IMG/VR virus record: IMGVR_UViG_3300044712_002706
Span: 1-64,000 of that record
DNA from: a virus
Direction: 5' to 3' (one strand)
DNA: 64,000 bases
This document shows positions 6,636 to 16,496 of the stretch, piece after piece (position 1 is the first letter of the stretch; every line of letters begins with the position of its first letter). The notes beneath the pieces are model-generated. The model saw only the letters and a program-made list of their open reading frames with translations. It had not been told where the DNA came from and made no database searches. The translations under genes were made by a program, and so were the position numbers.

Positions 6636-9476
6636 ATGTCGGTCACGCTGGCAAAACTGCTGGTTCTGGTAGGCGCAGACACCAAAGAAGCCGAACAGGG
6701 CCTGGGAGATGTCAACAAGGCGCTGAAAGGCACGCAGTCCATCGGCGAGAACGCCCTGGGCGTGTTTTCGGGCATCCTGTTGGCGAAGGCGGTGCAGGGG
6801 GTGGCTTCGCTGGCAACCGAAGGACTGGAAGCGTACGCGTCCTACGAACGCCTGGGAATGTCGCTCAATGCCCTGTCTGCGCGGGAATTGCTGGTCAGTG
6901 GTGGGGCGCTCAACATGGCCGATGCGATGGAAGCGACCAAAGACCAGGGCAAGCAGCTCCTGGCGACCATCGAGCAGATCGGCATCAAGTCCCCATTCCG
7001 GCAAGAAACCATCGCCACCACGATGCAGACGGCGATGGGATACGGCATGGCCTCGGACATGGCGCTCGATATGACCCAGGCTCTCGTTGACCTTTCTGCT
7101 GCCACCGGGCGCGGTGAGAAAGACCTGCACCTGATGGGCCTGGCACTGGGCCAGGTGTGGGCGAAGGGCAAGCTGACCGGCGAAGAGATGCGCCAGCTGA
7201 CGAATGCTGGCCTTTCGGTGGCCGACGTCTCGCGGGCGATGAAAATCCCCATCAGCGAAGTGGCTGGGGCGATCAGCGACGGCAAGATTGCCGCCAGCGA
7301 GCTGATCCCGGCTTTGATTGACATGATCAACCTGGATTTTGGCGGGGAAGCCGAACGACAGTCCACGAGTTGGGCCGGGCTGATTTCCACCTTCCAGGAT
7401 TTGAAGGATGTCAACCTGCGCGAATTCTTTGCCGGGACACTGGAAGAACTGCAACCGTTGGCCCAGGAACTGGCGACGACCCTGGCCGACCCGGAGTTTC
7501 GGACGCAGGTGCGCGAGACCGGGCAGGCGGTGGGTGACATGGTGGGCCAGATCGTGACATCGGGCCGAGAGCTGATTGATTTCTGGCAGGGCATCCCCGG
7601 CCCGGTGCAGACAGCACTCCTGGCCTTCGGGGGCACGATGCTGGTGGGGCCGCAGGTGGTGGGCGCGTTTGGCTCGATGATGACGGGCGGCGTCAAACTG
7701 CTGCAGGTGCTGCAGCAATTGCAGAGCGGGGTCGGCTTCTTCGCTGTGGCCCAGCAGGGCGCTATCGGCCTGACCGGTGCTCTCCTGCCCGTTGCGGCTG
7801 CGGTAGCGGCGGTCAGCGCGGCGTGGATGGAATGGCAGAAGGTGCAAACCCAGGTTGACCAGGGCAACCAGCAGGTCGAAGCGAGTTGGAGCAGCTTTAT
7901 CAACGAGATGGTCGACAGCGAAGCTTCTGCGGCGCAGGTGACGGAAGCGGTCAACGCCAAGATGGCCGAAACCAAACAGATCATGGACGAGGCTGGCGCA
8001 GCAGGGGTAATCGTTTCCCGCGTCTTCGGTGGTGAAACCGCACCGTCATTGGAGCTGGTCTCTTCGGCATTGCAGAATACCGGGGCAAGTTACGAAGAAT
8101 ATACGGCCGGGATGATGGATTATCTGGCGGTTGCCGGGCAGTTGACGGGAGTGGATCGAGCGGCAGTCGAAGAGATGATCCTGACCGGGGATGCGGCTGA
8201 AGACGTGGCCGGTCAATATGGGCTGATGACCCGCGAAGCCTACGACGCTGCAGCAGCGCAGGCGAAGGTGACCGCAGCAGCTGAAGCCAGCCGCCGGACA
8301 TATACCTACCAGATTGCCTCCTTCGAGTCGTACATGGCTTCGATGAACCAGGCTACCATCACCCAGCAGGCGAACACGGCGGTCGGGCTGGAAGCGGAGC
8401 AGGTGCTCAGACTGGTCTCCGACCTATATAAAGAACTCCCCACCAACATCACCGATGCCAGCGATGCGCAAACCATCCTGACCGATAGCTCGCTATATAT
8501 GCGAGATGCCACGAGCCAGCTCAAAGACGAAGTGACCCTGGCAACCGAAGCGTATTCGTATGGCATCCTTGGCTATGAACGCTACTCCGAAGTCCTCGTC
8601 AACGCCACCAACGGCACACTGACCTTCACCGATGCCCAGCGCCAATCCGTCACCGCGGCTACCGATATGGCGGCAGCCCAGGCAGCGTCGGCACAGGCGG
8701 CGGGAGAGTCGGCGGCAGCCTACTGGGGCCTGGCCGAAAGCCTGAAGGGGGCCAGCCAGGCGGAGATCGCCAAGACGATGATCAGCGACCTGACGGCAGC
8801 CCTGAAAGAAACGGACGACGCAGCCACCCAGAACACCATCAACCAGGCCATCCTGGATATCAGCGACTCCTTCGGCATCACCGACGAGAAGAGCCGGGCG
8901 CTCGCGGCCTCCATGCCCTTGCTGACCCAGGCCTTACTCAGCGGCATCATCCCTTCGCAGAACGCCGATGAAGCGCTCAAGTATCTGAACCAGGATGCCA
9001 AGGACGGCTCGGTAGACTTCGGCAAGCTGATTGAGAAGTTCGGCCAGATACCCGCCAGCCTGAAACCCGGCCAGGATGCGGCAATCGCCATGCAAGATAT
9101 GTGGTCGAACGATGTCAGCGAAGCCTTCATCACCGCCCAAACCGAAGAAGAGAAGTTTTCCGCGTCTATTCAGAAGTTATATGAACTGGCGAAGACGCCG
9201 ATCAACTTCACCATCACCTTCACGAGCACCGGGTACACTGTACCAAGTGGCGGTGGTTCATCGGGGACGCAGACGGGCGGTGGTAGCAGAAACGGCGGTG
9301 GTGGTGGAAGCAACTCTTCCGGCAACGGGACATCTGGGCCAGATGAACAGCAGTATGGCGGCAACACCACCAACGTGTACAACACCCAAAACTACAACTA
9401 CAACGAGGGCGCGGCGGCGACGAATGCAGCACTGGCTGAACAGGCGCGCCGCGAGAACTCGAACATGGGGCCGTAA
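6636..9476 (+). CDS. phage A tape measure protein
   Basis: 946 residues after AAAGGA. Largely helical, Ala/Gln-rich, with a hydrophobic stretch near residues 330-390 that may be the part inserted into the host membrane. The C-terminus is a Gly/Ser-rich linker followed by Asn/Tyr-rich sequence. Its length, helical content and position after the tail chaperones identify it. At roughly 0.15 nm per residue (general rule) it suggests a tail of about 140 nm. The N-terminal 386 residues closely match the truncated gene at 62842. Confidence 0.9.
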   Translation: MSVTLAKLLVLVGADTKEAEQGLGDVNKALKGTQSIGENALGVFSGILLAKAVQGVASLATEGLEAYASYERLGMSLNALSARELLVSGGALNMADAMEATKDQGKQLLATIEQIGIKSPFRQETIATTMQTAMGYGMASDMALDMTQALVDLSAATGRGEKDLHLMGLALGQVWAKGKLTGEEMRQLTNAGLSVADVSRAMKIPISEVAGAISDGKIAASELIPALIDMINLDFGGEAERQSTSWAGLISTFQDLKDVNLREFFAGTLEELQPLAQELATTLADPEFRTQVRETGQAVGDMVGQIVTSGRELIDFWQGIPGPVQTALLAFGGTMLVGPQVVGAFGSMMTGGVKLLQVLQQLQSGVGFFAVAQQGAIGLTGALLPVAAAVAAVSAAWMEWQKVQTQVDQGNQQVEASWSSFINEMVDSEASAAQVTEAVNAKMAETKQIMDEAGAAGVIVSRVFGGETAPSLELVSSALQNTGASYEEYTAGMMDYLAVAGQLTGVDRAAVEEMILTGDAAEDVAGQYGLMTREAYDAAAAQAKVTAAAEASRRTYTYQIASFESYMASMNQATITQQANTAVGLEAEQVLRLVSDLYKELPTNITDASDAQTILTDSSLYMRDATSQLKDEVTLATEAYSYGILGYERYSEVLVNATNGTLTFTDAQRQSVTAATDMAAAQAASAQAAGESAAAYWGLAESLKGASQAEIAKTMISDLTAALKETDDAATQNTINQAILDISDSFGITDEKSRALAASMPLLTQALLSGIIPSQNADEALKYLNQDAKDGSVDFGKLIEKFGQIPASLKPGQDAAIAMQDMWSNDVSEAFITAQTEEEKFSASIQKLYELAKTPINFTITFTSTGYTVPSGGGSSGTQTGGGSRNGGGGGSNSSGNGTSGPDEQQYGGNTTNVYNTQNYNYNEGAAATNAALAEQARRENSNMGP

Positions 9477-9478
9477 AG

Positions 9479-10864
9479 ATGCCACTGACACACAAAGTCA
9501 TCAACCAATATGCGGATGTCGAATACGACTTCACCACCGGCGACCTGATGATCAGCGACACCGGCTGGCGCATCCAGGGGCTGAAGGATGGCAAGGTGAT
9601 CGAGACGATGACCCTCGTCGGGGAAGCGTCGAATGCGGCCGATGTCATCGATGCAGTGAACACGCTCAACGAGCTGGGCCGCATGGCGAGAGAATGGCAT
9701 ACCGAGCCACAAAACCCGGACTCGGTCTGGGTTCACCTGTATGGCGAAAACGAAAACCCCAAGCGGGCACTCGTGTACGACATCACCATCGTCTCGATGC
9801 CAAGCGGGATGAGCAACCCAACCCTGGCCGTTGGGGCAGGCTTGTATACCTTCTCCATCACCCGTTCGGCCACCTGGGAAGATGCCAGCCCCCAAACCCT
9901 GGCGGCGCAAACACTGAATGCCCTGGGTGGGAGTGTGGCCCTGGCCGCCATCGCCGGGGACGAAGACGCACGTCTCGAGCGTTTCACGGCGTTTGGCAAT
10001 TCGAGCGGTGCAACGATGGCTGCTGGTATGACCAAATTGTGGTGGGGGATGGTCAACCTGCACCCCGACTATTCGACCGGCGGCGCATACAACCCCCTGC
10101 AAGAAATCGAAGCCGCAACCATCAACGCGTCTTGCTCTCCCCTGCCCACGGTGCAGGCTGACAGTTCGGCTTCGGGCAGCTCGAAAACTCAGTGGCTGAC
10201 CAGCGCCACCTTCCAGAAGATCTGCGGGCAGGAGTTGAGCGGGTGGTTCACCAACTTCCCCGCAGGCTACTATGGCCGCTACCTGGTGCTCCTGCGCTGC
10301 AAGCTGAGTGCCGCCGGGACGGCGCGGCTGCAAATCCGCTACGGGCAGCTCGGCGGCGAAGTGTCCCTCGGCGACCGCTACATCACCAACACCGACTACC
10401 ACCTGATCGAGATGGGCGAAGCCAGCTTCCGGCCCGGTGCGCTGCGCGAAGCCGCCTATGATTTTGGCTCCGGGCGCAACTCGGCAGGGCTGTATATCTG
10501 GGGCCAGCACATGACCAACCAGGTGACACTCTCGCTGGACTGCCTGGTGCTGATCCCGCTGATGGCGCACGGCTATGCCGGGGATGCCTATGTCGGCTAC
10601 CTGGGCAGCAGTTGGGTGTTTGGCTCGAACTTCTACCAGTTCGAGGACGATGAACGGGCGGCGGTCAACTATTCCAAAAACGGGGCAACGCTGGCTTCGC
10701 TGTTCGGCTCGGTGCAATACAACGGCGAGACCTGGCGCTATCTGCGCCGCGGCGGCATGCTGGTGGTGGCCGGGGAACGGGCTGCCGGGCAGGACAAAGC
10801 CGACACGCTGAAGGTGGAAGCCACCTACTACAGGAGATATCGCACCCATGCCGAATCCAGCTAA
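9479..10864 (+). CDS. phage A distal tail-like protein
   Basis: 461 residues, 2 bp after the tape measure stop. Mostly beta, with a jelly-roll-like C-terminal half rich in Tyr/Gly/Leu. Position directly after the tape measure fits a distal tail (Dit) protein that forms the hub where the baseplate begins. The last 17 nt overlap the next gene. No catalytic motif. Function rests on gene order. Confidence 0.55.
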   Translation: MPLTHKVINQYADVEYDFTTGDLMISDTGWRIQGLKDGKVIETMTLVGEASNAADVIDAVNTLNELGRMAREWHTEPQNPDSVWVHLYGENENPKRALVYDITIVSMPSGMSNPTLAVGAGLYTFSITRSATWEDASPQTLAAQTLNALGGSVALAAIAGDEDARLERFTAFGNSSGATMAAGMTKLWWGMVNLHPDYSTGGAYNPLQEIEAATINASCSPLPTVQADSSASGSSKTQWLTSATFQKICGQELSGWFTNFPAGYYGRYLVLLRCKLSAAGTARLQIRYGQLGGEVSLGDRYITNTDYHLIEMGEASFRPGALREAAYDFGSGRNSAGLYIWGQHMTNQVTLSLDCLVLIPLMAHGYAGDAYVGYLGSSWVFGSNFYQFEDDERAAVNYSKNGATLASLFGSVQYNGETWRYLRRGGMLVVAGERAAGQDKADTLKVEATYYRRYRTHAESS

Positions 10865-11978
10865 AGACTACGCCCTGGATGTCTACGAGAACGTCCTGAA
10901 TGGCGGCACGTGGACGGGGACGATCACGAAGCAGGCCGAAGGCTGGCGGAGAAGCATACGCCGCAAGGGGGGCTTTTGGGATGGGCGCTTCAAACTGCGG
11001 GATGACCGGGGTGTGTTGGAAGATTTCTTCAACACCCAGATGATGGCCCACTTCGAGGAGAAGTGCGGCGGCAGTGTCACCTGGGAAGGCTTCATCGCCG
11101 ACATGGATGCGCCGGTGGAAGACCGGGACGGGTGGTATCTGGACGTGGGCGTTGACGGGTACGTGCACACGCTGGGGTCGGTATATGTGAGCGTGGGCGA
11201 CAATACGACCGGCGATGCCAGCGTGTGGGTCAACGATGTGCTGGGGGCCAGCTGCGAGTATGTGGCAGCCAAGGCCATCAGCACGAACACGCTGCAGGTC
11301 TTGCGCTCGAACGCCAATGCCCCACGCGTGTGGGATGAACTCTCCCGCATTGCCGAATTGGGCGACGGTACGGGTGCGCCGTGGCGCTTCTACATGGACG
11401 TGGGGCGGCGGGCAGTGTATGCGGCGGATAGCACGGCGGTGGCCTACTACGTCAATGGCGGCATCCGGCGGCGGCGCTCGTGGTCAACGATGTGGAATGC
11501 GGTGGGGGGCAGCTACATCGATGATGACGACAAAGTGCAGGCCTTGACGGTGGAGACCAATGCCGAGAGTGTGCGCCGGTTCGGGCGGCGGGAGCAGCGC
11601 ATGTATCGCGATGGCTTGCCGATGGCGGCGGCAGATGCCTTGCGAGATACCTACCTGAAGGAGAACGGCTACCCCTGGCCCAGGCCGGTGGGGACGATTG
11701 GCACAGTTGACCTGTATACCAGCATTGGCGACAAAGTATCGGTGCTTCCGTGGCGGGTGTTGCCGGGCGGGGTGATCCGCGACCTGAGCTACACCGTGGG
11801 TGGCAGCGACTATGGTGGTTGGCTGCAAGACCAGCGTGATTTCATGGTGGACGAAGTGGTGGCTGATGAGAAGGGTGTCAGTTTGCGCACCTGGCTGTTC
11901 AGCGATGCCGATTTGCTCGAAGCGCAGTTGAGCTACGCCAAGAGCACCAAAGAGATGGATTTTGACTTGAGAGATTGA
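10848..11978 (+). CDS. phage A baseplate/tail hub protein
   Basis: 376 residues with an AGGAGA site inside the end of the previous gene. Rich in Trp, Tyr, Gly and Asp, beta-type, with a basic segment (GGIRRRRSW). Lies between the distal tail protein and the fibre, where tail-associated hub proteins are found. I see no lysozyme or peptidase motif. Function is inferred from position. Confidence 0.5.
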   Translation: MPNPAKDYALDVYENVLNGGTWTGTITKQAEGWRRSIRRKGGFWDGRFKLRDDRGVLEDFFNTQMMAHFEEKCGGSVTWEGFIADMDAPVEDRDGWYLDVGVDGYVHTLGSVYVSVGDNTTGDASVWVNDVLGASCEYVAAKAISTNTLQVLRSNANAPRVWDELSRIAELGDGTGAPWRFYMDVGRRAVYAADSTAVAYYVNGGIRRRRSWSTMWNAVGGSYIDDDDKVQALTVETNAESVRRFGRREQRMYRDGLPMAAADALRDTYLKENGYPWPRPVGTIGTVDLYTSIGDKVSVLPWRVLPGGVIRDLSYTVGGSDYGGWLQDQRDFMVDEVVADEKGVSLRTWLFSDADLLEAQLSYAKSTKEMDFDLRD

Positions 11979-11997
11979 TCTCTCACGAGATTGAGTT

Positions 11998-14616
11998 ATG
12001 GCAGAAGACAGACTTGGGCGAGATGGGTTTTCGCGGGATGGAGAAAAGAGCCGGGTATTCAACTACTCGAAACCGGTGCCGGGCGGGGTGACCGACCACG
12101 GCAGCCTGTTCAACTTATCTGGCGACCACCACCTGCAGTATCTGCACCTGAGTGCGGCGAGAACTGTCACCGCCCAACACACCTTCAACCCGCCGATAGC
12201 GGGTGCGCCGTTTCTGCTGGGGGCGAATGCCCAGGGGCAGACGGTCGTCGGTTTGAGAGCCGACCAGCTCAACAAATCGGTATCCACATCGAGCGGCATC
12301 CTGGGCGGCGGTGCGCTCATTGGAGACCTGTCGCTGATACTCGATTGGGGCAGCCCGACCATTACCACCATCCAGCCAGACGACACAGCGAGTGCGGGCA
12401 GCAGTACGAACCCGGCACGCTCCGATCACCGACATGCGATCACCGCGGATGCGCCGGGCAGCATTTCACCGGATGACAGCGCGAACGAAGGCACTGCCGC
12501 AAGTTTCGCTCGTTCTGACCACCGGCACGCCAACGTCACGGCAGCACCGGGGGCGAACAGCGTCAACCTGGCAGCGAGCGCCGAAGGCCTGGCGACATCC
12601 TTTGCGCGTTCAGACCATTCCCACCAACTCGACCAGAGCATCTCGCCCACCTGGACGGGCCAGCATATTTTCCAGGGGAATGTCATCACCCGCCACATCC
12701 GCCCCGAACTGACCGACACCTACGACCTGGGCACGGAAGTGTATTGGTATCGGCAGCAGTTCGTCAGCCAGATCAACGCCACCGTGTTTGCCGAGTCCAC
12801 GGCGCAGCTCTTGGGCGGGTGGTTCATCATCCCCAAGGATGCAGGCAAGCTGGGGGCGGTGGGGAGTGCCACCACCCAGGTGGACTTCGGCAAAGCCATG
12901 ACTAGCGGGCATTTTGTTCTGATCAAAGCCCACGACGCCAGCGGGACGATCAAGACCGAGTACATGCAGGTGGGGTCACTGGTCAGCGGCACGACCTACA
13001 ACGTCACCCGCGACGTGGCCGGGGCACACACAAGCGATCCGGTCTGGTCGGATGGCACACCCTGGATGTTGCTCGGTACGAGCGGCGACGGGCGCATCGA
13101 GCTGAACGCCTACGACACGCCGCGCATCCAGATGGTGGCGCAAGGTGCCGCCTACAACGCCCAATCCGAGCTGCTGCGCATCGGTGACCTGAACGGCAAC
13201 TGGGGCTATACCGGGCAGACGTTTGGCATGGCCATCGGCGAGCGGGCGACGGGCAAGGTCAACCTGACGATGGATGCCACCAACGGCTTCCGGGTCTTCC
13301 TGAACGCCACCCAACTGGGCCAGTGGGATACCGGTGGCAACATTACCGTCGGCCAGGTGGCGATGAATATCGGCAACGTGTATCTCTCGTCCACCGGCTA
13401 CCTGGCGCTGCGTTCGGGCACCAACGGCACAGTCGAACGCCTGCGCCTGAATGCGGACGGCTCAGGCTACCTGGCGAACGCCAACGTCACCTGGAACACC
13501 AGCGGGGTGATGACGATTTCGGGCTGGACGATTGACTCAGCTTCCATCCGCAATTCCGCTTCGACCTTCCAACTCCAATCTGGCGGGTATCTGAAAGCGG
13601 GCACGGGCATCGACGGGGCGTCCTTTTCCGGCATCGACATCAACGCCAGCGGCATCTTCGGCTGGTACAACGGGTCGCGCACCTTCAGTGTGTGGTCGTC
13701 ATCGGCCCTGATTGAAATCTACCCCCTAAAAATCCAGAACAACGTCATCGACGTCGGCTCTGGTTCGCTGCGAGTCGGCGTGACCAGCCCGTCCAATACC
13801 TACCTGAGTACCTATGGCGTTACCGTATCCGGCACATTCCGAACGGACTATTACGCAGCGGGCGTGCTGACGGCGTATCTGGAGTATGCATCGGGTTTCA
13901 ACTTCTGGACGAGTGCCAACTCGGCAGTGACCTTCAGCGTGGGTGGGAGCGGGGCCACGGTCTATGGCAGCTCGCTGAATTTCTACAACGGCTATGGGGG
14001 CAGCGCAACGTGGGTGGGGCAGATTTCGGCCAGCGACACCACCTGGCTCAGAATCAACCAGGATGTTGCCAAGAACATCTACACCCCGCGCATGTTCCGG
14101 GCCGATGGCGGGCTGGCTGCAGGCAACACATCTCCCAACGCCGGTGAAGTTCGAGCCACTTCGCACATTTATACCGATGGCGTGATTGCCAAATCAACCA
14201 CCCTATCAACGTGTGTATACAGGTCAACGGCCCAAACCATCGCAACGGGATCATGGGTAGCAATCTCGTTTGATACGCTTTTGTGGGACGATTATGGCCC
14301 GCACAGTTCGCCCTGGTCGTCTGGAACTCCCACTCGTCTCACTATACGGGTGGCGGGGACATATACCATTTCTGCTCACGTGGATTTTGCATCCAACGCA
14401 ACCGGCGAAAGGGTTGCCGTTATTCGGATCAATGGTGTTCTTGTCGCTCTCAATGGTGGCTCTGGCACTGGGCAATCAAAGTCCGTCTCCACGATGTGGA
14501 AATGCAGTGTGGGTGACTACATCGAATTCGTTGTATTGCAAACCAGCGGAGGAAACCTGAATACGACCGCATCGGCGTATTACTCGGCCCGCCTGGCGAT
14601 AGCCAGGATTGCATGA
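11998..14616 (+). CDS. phage A tail fibre / receptor-binding protein
   Basis: 872 residues. The N-terminal third has repeated ARSDHRH/ARSDHSH motifs (about residues 140-205), a common trimeric fibre feature in which histidines may bind metal along the shaft. The middle is a long Gly/Ser/Thr-rich beta region. The last 130 residues (TLSTCVYRSTAQTIATGSW onward) resemble a C1q/TNF-like jelly-roll tip such as those used for receptor binding. The tip coding sequence is visibly less GC-rich than the shaft, as if exchanged separately. Confidence 0.75.
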   Translation: MAEDRLGRDGFSRDGEKSRVFNYSKPVPGGVTDHGSLFNLSGDHHLQYLHLSAARTVTAQHTFNPPIAGAPFLLGANAQGQTVVGLRADQLNKSVSTSSGILGGGALIGDLSLILDWGSPTITTIQPDDTASAGSSTNPARSDHRHAITADAPGSISPDDSANEGTAASFARSDHRHANVTAAPGANSVNLAASAEGLATSFARSDHSHQLDQSISPTWTGQHIFQGNVITRHIRPELTDTYDLGTEVYWYRQQFVSQINATVFAESTAQLLGGWFIIPKDAGKLGAVGSATTQVDFGKAMTSGHFVLIKAHDASGTIKTEYMQVGSLVSGTTYNVTRDVAGAHTSDPVWSDGTPWMLLGTSGDGRIELNAYDTPRIQMVAQGAAYNAQSELLRIGDLNGNWGYTGQTFGMAIGERATGKVNLTMDATNGFRVFLNATQLGQWDTGGNITVGQVAMNIGNVYLSSTGYLALRSGTNGTVERLRLNADGSGYLANANVTWNTSGVMTISGWTIDSASIRNSASTFQLQSGGYLKAGTGIDGASFSGIDINASGIFGWYNGSRTFSVWSSSALIEIYPLKIQNNVIDVGSGSLRVGVTSPSNTYLSTYGVTVSGTFRTDYYAAGVLTAYLEYASGFNFWTSANSAVTFSVGGSGATVYGSSLNFYNGYGGSATWVGQISASDTTWLRINQDVAKNIYTPRMFRADGGLAAGNTSPNAGEVRATSHIYTDGVIAKSTTLSTCVYRSTAQTIATGSWVAISFDTLLWDDYGPHSSPWSSGTPTRLTIRVAGTYTISAHVDFASNATGERVAVIRINGVLVALNGGSGTGQSKSVSTMWKCSVGDYIEFVVLQTSGGNLNTTASAYYSARLAIARIA

Positions 14617-14676
14617 TAGCCCTTCATAACGCCCAGGACACAATATTGTCAGAAACTCAGTGAAAGGAAAACACAA

Positions 14677-14871
14677 ATGCCACAAATTACCCCCCAACAG
14701 GCCCTCGACATTCTCGACCGGGCCACCCAGCCGAACGTATCGGACAAACTCAACCGCATTGACTACATCAACGTCCAGATGGCCCTGGAGACGCTGGGCC
14801 AGTTCGTGCAGGTGCACTCACAGCCAGCGCAACCGGCGAGTGCAGCTGTCAGCCAAAACGCCAACGCCTGA
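14677..14871 (+). CDS. small protein after tail fibre
   Basis: 64 residues, with GAAAGGAAAA before ATG. Helical (ITPQQALDILDRATQ, YINVQMALETLGQFVQ) with a Pro/Ala/Gln tail. It ends the plus-strand tail operon of phage A. Small acidic helical proteins at this place may be fibre chaperones, but that is a guess. Confidence 0.6.
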   Translation: MPQITPQQALDILDRATQPNVSDKLNRIDYINVQMALETLGQFVQVHSQPAQPASAAVSQNANA

Positions 14872-14915
14872 TGATTTTGAAGGGAAAATATTAAGCTTAA
14901 AATCGTCTGAAGGTA

Positions 14916-14990
14916 TTGCAGTGCGCGAAGGATTTGGTAGAATATTTGTACCAGCGCCCGGGTGCCCCCCTCACTCGGGCGCTGGTGCTT
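14916..14990 (+). ncRNA. promoter plus C-rich-loop hairpin RNA
   Basis: A TTGCAG / 16 bp / TAGAAT promoter (14916-14943) is followed, about 7 nt later, by an 11-bp perfect stem (accagcgcccg at 14950-14960, cgggcgctggt at 14976-14986) whose loop holds TGCCCCCCTCA. The predicted transcript is little more than the hairpin, ending near GCTTT. The same 11-mer occurs in the locus at 43656-43666. It contains no start codon with a reading frame. The rest of 14872-15078 shows nothing else. Confidence 0.5.
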
Positions 14991-15078
14991 TAATGGATGT
15001 TGTGCTGGGTGGATAAGCAATTAATGTATACAGAAAACATCAAATCAATGTGTAGACCTGGAAGTGCGAACGAGGAAA

Positions 15079-16455
15079 TCAATCAATGTCATAGTCATTT
15101 ATATTGAGACGCAAAGTTACCCCATTCCAAAGTGTTGATTCGCCTGATTTTAAGGGTGGCAATACATATCTCTTGCCATCACTTACTAAGGTAATGGTGG
15201 TCTTTCCAGATTCTTTATCGTACCTGGTTACAACAGCTTGATCGATGGGTATAGTTTTTAGTGCACTAGTTCGCTTGGCGAATTTTGTTGTTACCGGTAT
15301 AGATAATAACGCCTCGCCACCCATCACTACATCTATTCGAATAGCAAGCGAAATAGCATCTTTGATAGGATCTTCAAGTCGATTTTGCAGATATTTAGTC
15401 ATCAAGGCAATATAAATGCCCAAAAAAACTGTGAATAAGATGAGTTGTGGGGAAGTTGAGAAAATTGAAGCTTGTGGGTTTTCTACAGTTACACTCAGGA
15501 TGAAATTTTCCAGTGGGTGAGATATTTCCGCTACGGCGCTTTTTTGTGAAATAACCGGAATGGTCAAGTTAAGATTGAGTAACTGATTTCCTTCTTTATT
15601 AGGAGTAACCACCCACAACCATTCAACGGGTAATGAAGAAACCACCACATAGGATTGAGCTTCTGACGGGCTGATTTCGAAGTTGACGCCTTCCAGTTTA
15701 GCAGTCATGACTGGATATATCTGAATACGGCGATTGGTGATTAAGAACGCGTAATTTGGTAAATCCCCTAATGTGCTTGCTTCATGTTCTGCGAGTAAAC
15801 CACCTGGTTCAACATTCGCGTTCAAATATACCTGCGGAACATTCGCAAGCGCGGAATCAGGAATGATTTTGAAGCGAACGTAACCCGATTCGCCCACCTT
15901 CAGTTTTGTTGGGGCTTCTAGATTGACCGTTCCATACTCCAGCGGCTCAATGGAGAGTTGCGCTGTATATACGGTTCGGGAATTAACCCGGTCGTACGAT
16001 TGTTGAATATTCAGATAGGCTATATCTGCAAGGGGAGTGGCCGTTGGGGTTGGTGTTATGGTCGGCGTGGGGGTATTTGTGGTTGTTGGTGTGATAGTGG
16101 GCGTGGATGTGCCAATGATCGCAGTTCTTACAAAGGAACGGGGGGACTTAAAAAACAATAAAACAATGGGAATTACTATCAGCGCAACGATCCCGACGAT
16201 TGCTGGCATTTTGTATTGGGGATATTTATGTTTTGCAGGTAATCCGGGAGCAAGAGGCGGATTTTTAACAACCAGAACAGAAACTAACGCGAAGATAGCA
16301 CCAATAATCAAGACTACGACGATGATGATAATGCCCCTATACCAATTAGCGATGATCAAGAGAACAAAAGATATGAGCGCGGTTATATACACCGTACCAG
16401 TGTTTATTTTGGAAGGAACTTTTCTGAGCCAACCCATCCACTTAGGTTCATTCAT
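15079..16455 (-). CDS. membrane protein with Thr-Pro linker
   Basis: 458 residues. Three or four membrane segments near the N-terminus (about residues 22-62 and 83-102), then a TPTITPTTT linker, an extracytoplasmic beta-rich region (about 145-325), another membrane segment near residue 340, and a cytoplasmic C-terminal domain. Thr-Pro linkers of this kind are common in Chloroflexota surface proteins. It lies 41 bp beyond the end of hsdR on the same strand and could be co-transcribed. By eye its base composition is much richer in AT than hsdR. Function unknown. Confidence 0.7.
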   Translation of the reverse strand: MNEPKWMGWLRKVPSKINTGTVYITALISFVLLIIANWYRGIIIIVVVLIIGAIFALVSVLVVKNPPLAPGLPAKHKYPQYKMPAIVGIVALIVIPIVLLFFKSPRSFVRTAIIGTSTPTITPTTTNTPTPTITPTPTATPLADIAYLNIQQSYDRVNSRTVYTAQLSIEPLEYGTVNLEAPTKLKVGESGYVRFKIIPDSALANVPQVYLNANVEPGGLLAEHEASTLGDLPNYAFLITNRRIQIYPVMTAKLEGVNFEISPSEAQSYVVVSSLPVEWLWVVTPNKEGNQLLNLNLTIPVISQKSAVAEISHPLENFILSVTVENPQASIFSTSPQLILFTVFLGIYIALMTKYLQNRLEDPIKDAISLAIRIDVVMGGEALLSIPVTTKFAKRTSALKTIPIDQAVVTRYDKESGKTTITLVSDGKRYVLPPLKSGESTLWNGVTLRLNINDYDID

Positions 16456-16496
16456 TTACAACGCCTTGTTTTTAGATTCGCTTCCTAATAGCTTGT

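Noticed and set aside
6513-7847. 444-codon open frame opposite the tape measure gene
   Set aside because: Shadow of an Ala/Gln-rich gene; His/Gln/Arg-rich low-information protein.
16142-16153. 12-mer ggggacttaaaa also present in the tRNA-Leu anticodon arm
   Set aside because: Lies inside a coding gene far from any boundary and the match stops after 12 bases; chance is sufficient, so it is not taken as the second att site.
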